From JBOGGX01 sp050744245 (lineage in GTDB: Bacteria; Actinomycetota; Acidimicrobiia; Acidimicrobiales; JBOGGX01): 9,706 bases of DNA. The DNA lies in contig JBOGGX010000047.1 in NCBI GenBank assembly GCA_050744245.1, forward strand, positions 1 through 9,706, read 5' to 3'. Shown here one piece after another: positions 1 to 6,516 of the stretch. Below the pieces are notes generated by a model, which made no database searches, was not told where the DNA came from, and saw nothing but the letters and a program-made list of their open reading frames with translations. Within the stretch, counting starts at the first letter, position 1. Every line of letters starts with the position of its first letter. Made by a program: the position numbers and the translations under genes.

Positions 1-219
1 AAGGTGCTGTTCACCCAGGCCCTGGCCGCCGAAGGCGTGCTCGACGACCTCGACGACCGGCTGCAACATCCCGAGCGGGTCGACTTCGACGACGCCGACG
101 TGCCGGTGCTGCTGGCGGTGTCCGACAACGGCACCGAGATGACCTCCACCTCGACGAGGGCGTTCCTGGCGTCGATGTCGATCTCCCAGCACTTCGGCCG
201 ACCGCACACCCCCAGTTAA
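1..219 (+). pseudogene. IS3-family transposase (DDE integrase core), left fragment
   Basis: This is the middle part of an IS3-type OrfB transposase; it enters from outside the window, so the first catalytic Asp is not seen. The reading frame contains LAVSDNGTEM, where the Asp is the second residue of the DDE triad, and then QHFGRPHTP, a very conserved stretch of these integrase-core (rve) domains. Real homology stops at the Pro codon 211-213. The following AGT TAA belongs to the inserted element and ends the frame at 219. The missing C-terminal part, including the catalytic Glu, resumes at 3629. Because of the insertion this fragment cannot make an active transposase. The match to the IS3 group is by motif recognition; the exact IS name cannot be given. 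Confidence 0.85.
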
Positions 220-227
220 CCGGCTAA
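215..227 (+). repeat. Left terminal inverted repeat of the Tn554-like element
   Basis: GTTAACCGGCTAA lies immediately after the last transposase-derived bases. It matches the reverse complement of 3617-3629 (GTTATCCGGCCAA) at 11 of 13 positions. It probably marks the recombinase-binding end. The exact crossover base is ambiguous because CCCA is shared by both junctions. Confidence 0.7.
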
Positions 228-333
228 AATCTTCTACTACTAGAGCGGGGCGGTTCCCCACAGGCCTTTGCACAGGGATGTCCTCAGGTTTGTCCTCTTC
301 CCATGCTGGGAGAGTTGTGATAGTCACGTCTCG

Positions 334-1419
334 ATGGCCGATTCCGAGCTTTGGGTGGTCCAGCGGGGTGGGGGCTGGAACCTGGAAGGGATCGCCGCTG
401 ATCGTTTCGGGTTGATCAACGACTATCTCGGCTATCTGGCCGACCGCGCCTATTCGCGGGCGACGGTGCGGTCCTACGCCTTCGATCTGTTGCACTTCGC
501 CCGGTGGCTGGCCGAGGGAGGCCTCGACCTGGTGCAGGTGACCACCGATGTGCTGTTGGGTTACCTGCGGGCGTGTCGGGAGGCGCTGGTGGGTGGCCAG
601 TCGGGCGGCAACGTCGTGCCGTTGCGGTCGGGGCGGGCGACGGGGTATGCCCCGGCGACGATCAACCGGCGGCTGGCGGCCATCTCCGGGTTGTTCTCGT
701 TCTGGGCGATGCGCGACCCCGCTGCGCCGAACCCGGTGCCTGCCGGTGCTCGGGCCCGGCGGGCGAGCCGGGGCGAGCGACAGGGTTTGCTGGGCCACCT
801 GGCGTCGCCGAAGCCTCGGTCGCGGCTCCGGGTCCGCCAGCCCCGCCGGTTGCCGCGCGGTCTGGAGCGGGCCGAGGTGGCGGCGCTGCTGGGGAGCCTG
901 CGGACCGACCGTGATCGGGCCATCGCCGGGCTGATGCTGCTGTCGGGGTTGCGCAGCGCCGAGGTGTTGGGACTGGGGGTCCGGGACGTCGACGTGGGCG
1001 GCGGTTGGGTGCGGGTGGTGGGCAAGGGCGACAAGGAGCGCCGGGTCCCCGTGGATCCCGACGTGGCCGGCCTGGTCCAGGCCTTTGTGCTGGCCGAACG
1101 GCCCGCCACCGACAGCGACGCCCTGTTCGTGGTGGCCAAGGGCCCCAACCGGGGACAGCCGCTCTCGCCGGCGGGGCTGCGCACCATCTTCCGCTACCAC
1201 CGGGCCAAGGCGGGGGTGCCCGCCGGCCACCCCCACGCCCTGCGGCACACGTTCGGCACCGCCCTGGCCGAGGCCGGGGTGGACCTGGCGGTGCTGCAGG
1301 CGTTGATGGGCCACGACCACATCGACTCTTCCGCCGCCTACCTGCATCTGGCTCCCGCTCATGTCCGTGCCGCATACGACGCCGCTCGCACCCGCCAACG
1401 CGCCCTGCCCCTCGCCTGA
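334..1419 (+). CDS. tnpA: TnpA-like tyrosine recombinase/integrase of Tn554-type element
   Basis: Site-specific tyrosine recombinase, presumed to cut and rejoin the element ends together with the next gene. From ATG 334 it is 361 aa, the length of Tn554 TnpA. Upstream TTG 268 would add 22 residues of unlikely composition, so I prefer the ATG, although no strong ribosome-binding site is visible for either. An N-terminal SAM-like core-binding domain (about residues 25-130, with YSRATVRSYAFDL and INRRLAAISGLF) is followed by the catalytic domain. All expected residues are visible: Arg207 (LSGLRSAEVLGL), Lys231 (VGKGDKERRVPV), His301 and Arg304 (HALRHTFG), His327 (MGHDH) and nucleophile Tyr336 (AAYLHL). 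The enzyme therefore looks intact. A short dyad (GTGA-TAG-TCAC, 317-327) precedes the start. Its 3' end overlaps the next gene by 59 bp in another frame, which suggests coupled expression. Confidence 0.85.
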   Translation: MADSELWVVQRGGGWNLEGIAADRFGLINDYLGYLADRAYSRATVRSYAFDLLHFARWLAEGGLDLVQVTTDVLLGYLRACREALVGGQSGGNVVPLRSGRATGYAPATINRRLAAISGLFSFWAMRDPAAPNPVPAGARARRASRGERQGLLGHLASPKPRSRLRVRQPRRLPRGLERAEVAALLGSLRTDRDRAIAGLMLLSGLRSAEVLGLGVRDVDVGGGWVRVVGKGDKERRVPVDPDVAGLVQAFVLAERPATDSDALFVVAKGPNRGQPLSPAGLRTIFRYHRAKAGVPAGHPHALRHTFGTALAEAGVDLAVLQALMGHDHIDSSAAYLHLAPAHVRAAYDAARTRQRALPLA

Positions 1420-3270
1420 ACCGGCCGACCTGGTGGCCGCCTGGGAGCAGCACCTGGCGGCCACCGGGCGCACCACACCCCAGTACCACCGCTCGGCCGG
1501 GCTGTTCCTCGCCCAGTGGCCGGACGCGCAGGCGTGGGCCGTTGCGCCACTCGAGGTGCGTCTCGCCGCCGACGATCACACCCGCCCGTTCCTCACCTTC
1601 TTGATGGTGCGGGGCTGGCTGCACCCGGGCTACGACTACCTGGTCCGCCGCAAGCTCGCCTCAGTGTGGCGGGACCTGACCCACGCGCCGATGGCTGTCG
1701 ACGTGGACCGCTTCCTGGCGGCCGCCGCCGAGCTCGGCTACCAGACGGCGGTCGCGCGGGCGGTGGCCTCCCAGGCGGTGGTGCGGGTGCTGATCCAGAC
1801 CGGTCGGCCCCTCCACCGCCTGCACGCCGCCGATCTCGACGAGCTGGGGGCGGCTGCTCGCAGCCGCGGGGGACACCGCCGAGACCGTCACTTCCGCCAG
1901 TCAATCCACGCCGCCCGAGTCGTGCTGTTCCATCTCGGTGTGCTCGCCGAACCGCCCGCCAGCCCCCAGGCGCCCTGGGGTCACGAGCGGCGCCTGGCCG
2001 GGGTCAGCCCACGCCTGCTGCCCACGTTCCTCGCCTACCTGGAACGACGCCAAGCCACCCTGGCACCGGGCACGGTGGCCAACACCGTGTCCCGGCTGGC
2101 CCACTTCGGCCGTCACCTCGCCGCCGTCGCTCCCGACCTGGCCGGCCTCGCCGACCTGGATAGATGCCATCACGTCGAGCCCTATCTGTCGGCGGTGGCC
2201 GTGGCGACCCGACCTCGCGACGGAGCCCGCATCGCCATCGCCGAACAGCGGGCCCGGATCATCTGTCTCCACCGGTTCCTCACCGACATCACCGAATGGG
2301 GCTGGCCCGACGCTCCCGCCCGCCAGCTGGTGTTCGCCTCCGACACCCCCCGCCTGCCCCGCCCCGCTACCTGCCACCCGACGCCGACCGCCGCCTCACC
2401 GCCGCCCTGGAAGCATCCCCCAACCGGGTCGCCGCCGACGCCCTGCTGCTGCTGCGGGCCACCGGGTTGCGCATCGGCGAGCTCCTCGACCTCGAGCTCG
2501 ACTGTGTGCACGAGATCCCCGGCCTGGGCGCCTGGCTCAAGGTGCCCATCGGGAAGCTGGCCACCGAACGCATGGTGCCCCTCGACGACGACACCGTCAC
2601 CCTCGTCGACCGGATCTCCGAGGCTCGCAACGCCAGCCGGCCCCTCCCACACCCACGGGACGGGCGACCCACCGAGTTCTTATTGACCCGTCACGGCCGG
2701 CGCCTCTCGGCCACCGGGCTACGCAACGAGCTGCGCCGCGCCGCCCGAGCCGCCGGGCTGGGCCCGGTCGTTCCCCACCAGCTGCGCCACACGTTCACAA
2801 CCGCTCTGGTCAACTCGGGGGTCTCGCTGCAGGCGCTCATGGCCCTCCTCGGTCACCAGTCCGCCAACATGAGCCTGCGCTACGCCCGGCTGTTCGACCG
2901 CACCGTGCGCGACGACTACGAACGGGCCCTCACCCTGGCCAAGGCCCGCCTCGGCCCCGTCCTGCCCCAGGCCACCCCGGTCACATTGAACACCGACTGG
3001 CGGGAGGCCCCCCTCATCAAGGCCCGGCTCGCCGGCGGCTACTGCCTACGCACCCCAGCCCAAGGAGTGTGCCCCTACACCAACATCTGCGAGCACTGCC
3101 CCAACTTTCGTACCAACGTCACCTTCCTGCCCGTCCTCGCCACCCAACGCACCGACGCCGAAGCCCTCGCGGCCGACGCCGAAGCCCGTGGGTGGACCAC
3201 CGAGGCAGCCCGCCACCGGGACCTCGTCGATCGCCTCGACACCCTCATGGCGGGGGCACCAACAGGATGA
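1361..3270 (+). pseudogene. tnpB: TnpB-like tyrosine recombinase of Tn554-type element, split by an apparent -1 frameshift
   Basis: Second, larger tyrosine recombinase. ATG 1361 starts a frame that runs as a long N-terminal core-binding region to about FASDTPRLPRP. Homology then continues one base back as RYLPPDADRRL, so the frame changes at the CCCC run 2362-2365. Joined there, the product is about 636 aa, close to Tn554 TnpB (630). The C-terminal part holds every catalytic residue: Arg371 (TGLRIGELL), Lys399 (IGKLATERMVPL), His473/Arg476 (HQLRHTF), His499 (LLGHQ) and Tyr508 (LRYARL). A C-terminal cysteine cluster (Cys562-x8-Cys-x5-Cys-x2-Cys) may bind zinc. Without frameshifting the two domains are separate: the upstream frame reads on to a stop at 2684-2686, and the downstream frame ends at 3270. 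The cause may be mutation, assembly error or slippage; I cannot decide. The stop overlaps the next start as ATGA. Confidence 0.8.
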
Positions 3271-3575
3271 GCGACGAGCGGCTCCGCCGCGTCGAACAGG
3301 CCTGTGCCGAACTCGTAGCCGCCGGTGAAGACGTCACCTTCGACGCCGTCGCCGCCCGGGCCAACATCGGCCGAGCCACCCTCTACCGGCGCCACGAACT
3401 GCACGCCATCGTTCACGAACACCGCCAACGGGCTGCCGACGCTCTCACCCTCTCCGGGCTGGCCGTCCAGATCGACCAACTCCGCCACGGCCTCGAAGCC
3501 CTCGCCGCCAAAGTCCGTCGCCACGAAGAACAGCTCCGCAAGCTCACTCGTCCGCCCACCAGCCAAACCCGGTGA
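3267..3575 (+). CDS. tnpC: TnpC-like small HTH/coiled-coil protein (DUF6262-like)
   Basis: A 102-aa protein starting at ATG 3267 within the ATGA overlap with the preceding recombinase stop, so translation is probably coupled. Residues 1-50 look like a TetR-type helix-turn-helix (VTFDAVAARANIGRATLYRR). Residues about 65-95 form a charged heptad-like coiled coil (VQIDQLRHGLEALAAKVRRH). The size and position fit TnpC, the accessory protein of Tn554 that in that transposon affects insertion frequency and orientation. Many homologs in integrase clusters are labelled DUF6262. DNA binding is inferred from the fold pattern, not shown. It is the last gene of the element; the right end follows after about 50 bp. 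Confidence 0.75.
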   Translation: MSDERLRRVEQACAELVAAGEDVTFDAVAARANIGRATLYRRHELHAIVHEHRQRAADALTLSGLAVQIDQLRHGLEALAAKVRRHEEQLRKLTRPPTSQTR

Positions 3576-3616
3576 ACGCCAACTCTCCACAGACGATGGC
3601 GGAGCCTCACCCCCGA

Positions 3617-3629
3617 TTGGCCGGATAAC
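3617..3629 (-). repeat. Right terminal inverted repeat of the Tn554-like element
   Basis: Read on the minus strand this is GTTATCCGGCCAA, an 11/13 match to the left end at 215-227. It lies directly before the point where transposase coding resumes. The last C (3629) is also part of the CCCA shared by both junctions, so the boundary is certain only within about 4 bp. Confidence 0.7.
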
Positions 3630-3925
3630 CCACCGACCAGGCCTGGATCGAGTCCCTCTTCGGGCACATCAAAGGCGAGTGGCCGCACCTCGAACAGCTC
3701 ACCGACCCGGCCGTCCTCGACACCGAGCTCGCTCGCGTGCGCGGCCTCTACAACGGGACCCGGCTGCACGCCGGCATCGGCTACGTCACCCCCGACGACG
3801 AACACGCCGGCCGCGGCGAACAGATCCGTCAAGCACGCTTCGAGGGCCTCCGGCGAGCCCACCGACAGCGTGTCACCTACCATCGCCGGAACCGCAACCA
3901 CCACCACCCCGGAGCCCGGCCATGA
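3629..3925 (+). pseudogene. IS3-family transposase, right fragment (catalytic Glu and C-terminus)
   Basis: The frame opens with PTDQAWIESLFGHIKGEW, the stretch that contains the catalytic Glu (WIES) of IS3-group DDE transposases. It continues through LYNGTRLHAGIGYVTPDDEH, a conserved C-terminal signature, to a TGA at 3923-3925. Joined to 1-213 it gives an uninterrupted transposase C-terminal half, HTP followed by TDQ. This part has no own start upstream of the conserved region, so it is a remnant created by the insertion. The IS end should lie a few tens of bases downstream; CCGCGGTTTTCTCAGACGCA near 3950-3970 is a candidate end, but the left IS end is outside the window and cannot be compared. 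Confidence 0.85.
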
Positions 3926-4133
3926 GTTGGCTCATTTCCCAAGCCAGCTCCGCGGTTTTCTCAGACGCAGGTCACTCGTGCACGGCTCGGGGGACCGCTC
4001 GTTGATCCGCCGGTGATTGGTCGGCCTGGCTGGTCAACAGCGTGAGGTTGTCGACCACGCGGCGATCGGCGCCTCCGTCTGCCGGCGTGGCTATCGCGCG
4101 GGGTCGCCCGCTGTCTCACGAGATGCAAAACTC
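3926..4133. other. Non-coding spacer between IS remnant and metal-efflux operon
   Basis: No frame here shows recognisable coding sequence on either strand. The first 30-50 bp probably contain the right end of the IS. The rest carries no hairpin with a T-run and no RNA motif that I recognise. Confidence 0.5.
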
Positions 4134-4163
4134 TTGATACCTGCATACCTGTTCCGATATGGA
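4134..4163 (+). promoter_or_regulatory. Candidate promoter and operator of the SmtB/CDF operon
   Basis: TTGATA (4134-4139) and TATGGA (4158-4163) are separated by 18 bp, a plausible -35/-10 pair. Between them lie two tandem 8-bp copies, ATACCTGC (4137-4144) and ATACCTGT (4145-4152), which could bind the repressor. Transcription would start near 4170, at or just before ATG 4171. This is the least GC-rich stretch of the area, as expected of a regulatory site. ArsR-family operators are usually inverted repeats, so the tandem arrangement is a weak argument for an operator. Confidence 0.4.
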
Positions 4164-4256
4164 TTCGAAGATGTCTGAAGCCAAGTCGGCGGTCTCCTTC
4201 GACGGTGCTCGGTCCGAGCGGTCGACCCCGAGCGGGTCGCGGCGACGCGCCGCCGG

Positions 4257-4553
4257 TTGGTGACCGCGACCGAAGCCGGCGAGCTGGCCGAGCTGTTCCG
4301 CCTGCTGGGCGACGCCACCCGAACCCGGATCCTGTATGCCCTGCTCGAGGCGGGCGAGCTCTGCGTCTGCGATCTGGCTGCCGCGGTCGATGCCGCCGAG
4401 ACCTCGGTGTCCCACGCTCTGCGCCTCCTGCGGACGGCGGGGATCGTGCGGAACCGGCGGGCGGGCCGGATGATCTACTACTCGCTGGCCGACGCCCACG
4501 TACGGGGCTTGCTTGACCTCTCGCGTGAACACCAGAGGGAGGGGTCGTCCTGA
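4257..4553 (+). CDS. ArsR/SmtB-family zinc-responsive transcriptional repressor
   Basis: Winged-helix metal sensor that would release DNA when it binds Zn(II). From TTG 4257 it has 98 aa. The core is LAELFRLLGDATRTRILYAL, the ELCVCDL motif (Cys36, Cys38) and recognition helix TSVSHALRLLRTAGIV, then wing RRAGRMIYYSL. The last helix holds Asp79-x-His81-x10-His92-x2-Glu95, exactly the spacing of the SmtB alpha-5 zinc ligands (Asp104, His106, His117, Glu120). Coding-like sequence continues upstream in this frame (CSVRAVDPERVAATRRR, from 4206), but there is no standard start after the in-frame stop at 4176. An ATG at 4159 or 4171 opens a different frame that meets it. The true gene may therefore start at 4171 and carry a one-base break near 4205. 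The stop overlaps the next gene. Confidence 0.85.
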   Translation: MVTATEAGELAELFRLLGDATRTRILYALLEAGELCVCDLAAAVDAAETSVSHALRLLRTAGIVRNRRAGRMIYYSLADAHVRGLLDLSREHQREGSS

Positions 4554-5167
4554 GGGCGGCGACGCCGACTGCTCGCCTCACCCTGCTGCGGCGAGCCCGA
4601 CGGCTCGCCTGGCTCACGATCGCCTGGAACGCAGCAGAAGGCGTCATCGCCGTCGGTGCCGGTGTGGCGGCCGGTTCCCTGGCCTTGGTGGGTTTCGGGC
4701 TCGACTCGTTCGTGGAGGTGTTCGCCGGCAGCGTCGTCCTGTGGCACCTGGCTGGGGTCGATGAACGGCGCCAGCGCCGAGCGTTGCGGCTCATCGGGGT
4801 CAGCTTCTTCGCTCTGGCCGCCTATGTGATGGTCGAGGCCGTGCGGGACCTGGTCTCGGGGGCCGAGGCGGGCGAATCGACGGTGGGGCTCGCCCTGGCC
4901 GTGGTGTCCCTGGTGGTCATGCCCGCCCTCGCCTGGGCCAAGCGGCGTACCGGGCAGGCCCTGGCCGACCCGGTGATCGTGGCCGACTCGACCGAGACGC
5001 TGCTGTGCAGCTACCTGTCGGTGATCCTGCTGGTGGGCCTGGCGCTCAATGCCAGCCTGGGGTGGTGGTGGGCCGACCCCCTCGCCGGGCTGGGGATCGC
5101 CGCCCTGGCGGTGCGGGAGGGCGTCGAGGCCTGGCGGGGCGAGACCGGCGAAGACGACCGCGACTGA
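4550..5167 (+). CDS. Small CDF-like cation transporter (six membrane helices)
   Basis: About 205 aa if initiated at CTG 4550, which overlaps the repressor stop as CTGA and sits 5 bp after a purine-rich GAGGGAGGGG. No ATG, GTG or TTG occurs in frame between the stop at 4526 and GTG 4664. Starting at 4664 would delete the clearly coding first helix (LAWLTIAWNAAEGVIAVGAG). Six hydrophobic segments are visible, at about residues 20-40, 42-66, 79-100, 112-130, 150-170 and 174-192. Possible metal ligands are the acidic motifs FGLDSFVE in helix 2 and ADSTETLLCSY before helix 5. It lacks the cytoplasmic C-terminal domain of full CDF proteins. Known CDF relatives export Zn, Cd, Co or Mn by proton antiport. 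The upstream Zn-type sensor suggests zinc here, by inference. Confidence 0.8.
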   Translation: MRAATPTARLTLLRRARRLAWLTIAWNAAEGVIAVGAGVAAGSLALVGFGLDSFVEVFAGSVVLWHLAGVDERRQRRALRLIGVSFFALAAYVMVEAVRDLVSGAEAGESTVGLALAVVSLVVMPALAWAKRRTGQALADPVIVADSTETLLCSYLSVILLVGLALNASLGWWWADPLAGLGIAALAVREGVEAWRGETGEDDRD

Positions 5168-5204
5168 TGGCCGTCCTCGCACACGCTGTCCAGGAGTCGG
5201 CGGC

Positions 5205-6128
5205 GTGACCGGCGACCACGGACCGGGGCACGCTCACGGCGCGGCGGCCATGCGGGCCGGCGCCCGCCACGCCCGCCGGCTTGGGGTGTCGTTCGTGCTG
5301 GTCGGCGTGGTGTTCGTCGTCGAGGCCGTGGCCGGGTTCGTCACTGGCTCGCTGGCCCTCCTATCCGATGCGGGGCACATGCTGACCGACGTCGTCGGGC
5401 TGGGGATGGCGCTGGCCGCCATCCACCTGGCCAGTCGGGGCGGGACGGCCGGCGGACGCTCGTTCGGGCTGTACCGCCTCGAAATTCTCGCTGCGCTGCT
5501 CAACGCGGTGCTGCTGTTCGGCGTGGCCGGCTATGTGCTGGTCGAAGCCTTCCGGCGGCTGGGCGACCCGGTCGAGATCCCGGCGGGCTCGGTGCTCGTC
5601 GTCGCCGCCGTCGGCCTCGTCGTCAACGTCGTCGCCTTCCTGCTCCTCCGCCCGGGCGCCGGCGAGAGCCTCAACGTGGAGGGCGCGTACCTGGAGGTTC
5701 TGGCCGACCTGGTCGGTTCGGTGGCGGTGATCGTGGCCGCCGCGGTCGTGGGGCTGACCGGCTGGGGCTGGGTCGATCCGGTGGCGGGCGCATTGCTCGG
5801 CCTGTGGATCCTGCCTCGCACCTGGCGTCTGGCCCGTCAGGCACTGCGGGTTCTGCTCCAGGCGGCCAAGCCCGGCCTCGACCTGGCCGCCGTCGGGCGT
5901 GATCTCGCCGGCCTGCCGGGCGTCGTGGATGTCCACGACCTGCACGTGTGGACGCTCACCTCCGAGATGGAGGTGGCCTCCGCCCACGTGATGATCGCGG
6001 CCGGCACCGACAGCCACGCGATCCTCGACCGGGCGAGGGGGGTTCTCGCCGATCGCTACGGCATCGCCCACGCCACCCTCCAGGTCGAGCCCGACGACCA
6101 TTCCGGCTGCGACGAGATCAACTGGTGA
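5205..6128 (+). CDS. Cation diffusion facilitator (CDF) family zinc/cadmium exporter
   Basis: Inner-membrane proton-coupled metal exporter, 307 aa from GTG 5205, chosen because AGGAG lies 8 bp upstream; sequence before it is not CDF-like. The N-terminus has a short His cluster (HGPGHAHG). Helix 2 carries the canonical site LLSDAGHMLTD (Asp55, His58, Asp62). The equivalent helix-5 site reads YLEVLADLVGS, with Glu164 and Asp168 where zinc CDFs usually have HxxxD. After six membrane segments a cytoplasmic domain (about 220-307) contains VDVHDLHVWTLTSEMEVASAHV, the ferredoxin-like metal-binding fold of CzcD/YiiP. The C-terminal DDHSGCDEINW adds further possible ligands. It follows the small transporter by 37 bp on the same strand, so both are probably controlled by the SmtB-like repressor. 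Confidence 0.92.
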   Translation: MTGDHGPGHAHGAAAMRAGARHARRLGVSFVLVGVVFVVEAVAGFVTGSLALLSDAGHMLTDVVGLGMALAAIHLASRGGTAGGRSFGLYRLEILAALLNAVLLFGVAGYVLVEAFRRLGDPVEIPAGSVLVVAAVGLVVNVVAFLLLRPGAGESLNVEGAYLEVLADLVGSVAVIVAAAVVGLTGWGWVDPVAGALLGLWILPRTWRLARQALRVLLQAAKPGLDLAAVGRDLAGLPGVVDVHDLHVWTLTSEMEVASAHVMIAAGTDSHAILDRARGVLADRYGIAHATLQVEPDDHSGCDEINW

Positions 6129-6222
6129 ACGCCCGGGCGAACGCCGAGCTTCTGAGGCAGGCCGGGCATCGCGCGGTGCGGGCGGTGACGGTGGCGGCGG
6201 CATCCAGCGAGTCGCGCCGGCA

Positions 6223-6228
6223 TACGAT
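6223..6228 (+). promoter_or_regulatory. Candidate -10 box (TACGAT) for a leaderless transcript
   Basis: TACGAT fits the actinobacterial TANNNT -10 consensus and lies 6 bp before GTG 6235, which would make the start codon the +1 base. No clear -35 is present, as is common for such promoters. Confidence 0.4.
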
Positions 6229-6234
6229 CGGGTC

Positions 6235-6501
6235 GTGGTCCTCGCCCACGCCGGCGGTCTCGACGAAGCGCTGATCCTGGTCCTGCCGATGGTCATCTGC
6301 CTCTTTTTCTGGCTGTTCACCAGGCAGCGAAGGCCGCCCGACTGCGCCCGACCGTGCCGCGCCATCGGGCCGGAGGAGAAATCGGTCGGCCTCAACGACT
6401 CGGTGTCGCCGTTGCACAGGCTGTTGGCGCCGGGGAGCCGCACGGAGGTCGGCGCGGCCTCCGCCGGCGACGCGGAGAGGACTCCTGGGCGGGACAGGTA
6501 G
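6235..6501 (+). CDS. Small hypothetical membrane protein
   Basis: GTG 6235 opens an 88-aa frame. Residues 1-33 (AHAGGLDEALILVLPMVICL and following FFWLF) look like one membrane helix followed by basic TRQRRP, so the N-terminus would be outside and the tail cytoplasmic. Start choice rests on the -10 box just upstream; there is no ribosome-binding site. The remaining 50 residues are of mixed composition and could be non-native if an indel is present. It is not part of any named family that I can identify. The gene follows the CDF exporter by 107 bp in the same direction; no functional link is evident. Confidence 0.45.
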   Translation: MVLAHAGGLDEALILVLPMVICLFFWLFTRQRRPPDCARPCRAIGPEEKSVGLNDSVSPLHRLLAPGSRTEVGAASAGDAERTPGRDR

Positions 6502-6516
6502 AGCCCGCCCACCTAG

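Larger units (their letters stand above)
211..3632 (+). mobile_element. Tn554-family-like element (three recombination genes, no cargo) inserted in an IS transposase gene
   Basis: The element lies between codon CCC 211-213 and codon CCC 3629-3631 of a split transposase. CCCA occurs at both junctions (211-214 and 3629-3632), and deleting 3418 bp recreates HTPTDQAWIES in frame. The ends carry imperfect inverted repeats (215-227 and 3617-3629). Inside are, in order and all on the plus strand, a 361-aa tyrosine recombinase, a ~636-aa tyrosine recombinase and a small HTH/coiled-coil protein. Staphylococcal Tn554 carries TnpA (361 aa), TnpB (630 aa) and TnpC (125 aa) in the same order. Only about 54 bp separate the last gene from the right end, so there is no passenger gene. 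Seen directly: the junctions, repeats and gene order. Inferred: that the element moved as a unit by tyrosine recombination. Confidence 0.85.

Noticed and set aside
1938..3266. Open frame continuous with the TnpC-like gene, giving a 545-aa protein
   Set aside because: The upstream part is Pro/Arg-rich out-of-frame TnpB sequence. The real start is ATG 3267 in the ATGA overlap.
3267..3575. TetR-family regulator of the element
   Set aside because: The helix-turn-helix is TetR-like, but the protein lacks the ligand-binding domain and its place behind two recombinases fits TnpC better.
3940..3975. Right terminal inverted repeat of the IS3 element
   Set aside because: CCGCGGTTTTCTCAGACGCA looks like an IS end, but the left end is outside the window, so no repeat can be shown.
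5361..6512. A 383-codon minus-strand frame opposite the CDF exporter
   Set aside because: Asp/Gln/His-rich composition mirrors codon bias of the opposite strand; no family motif.
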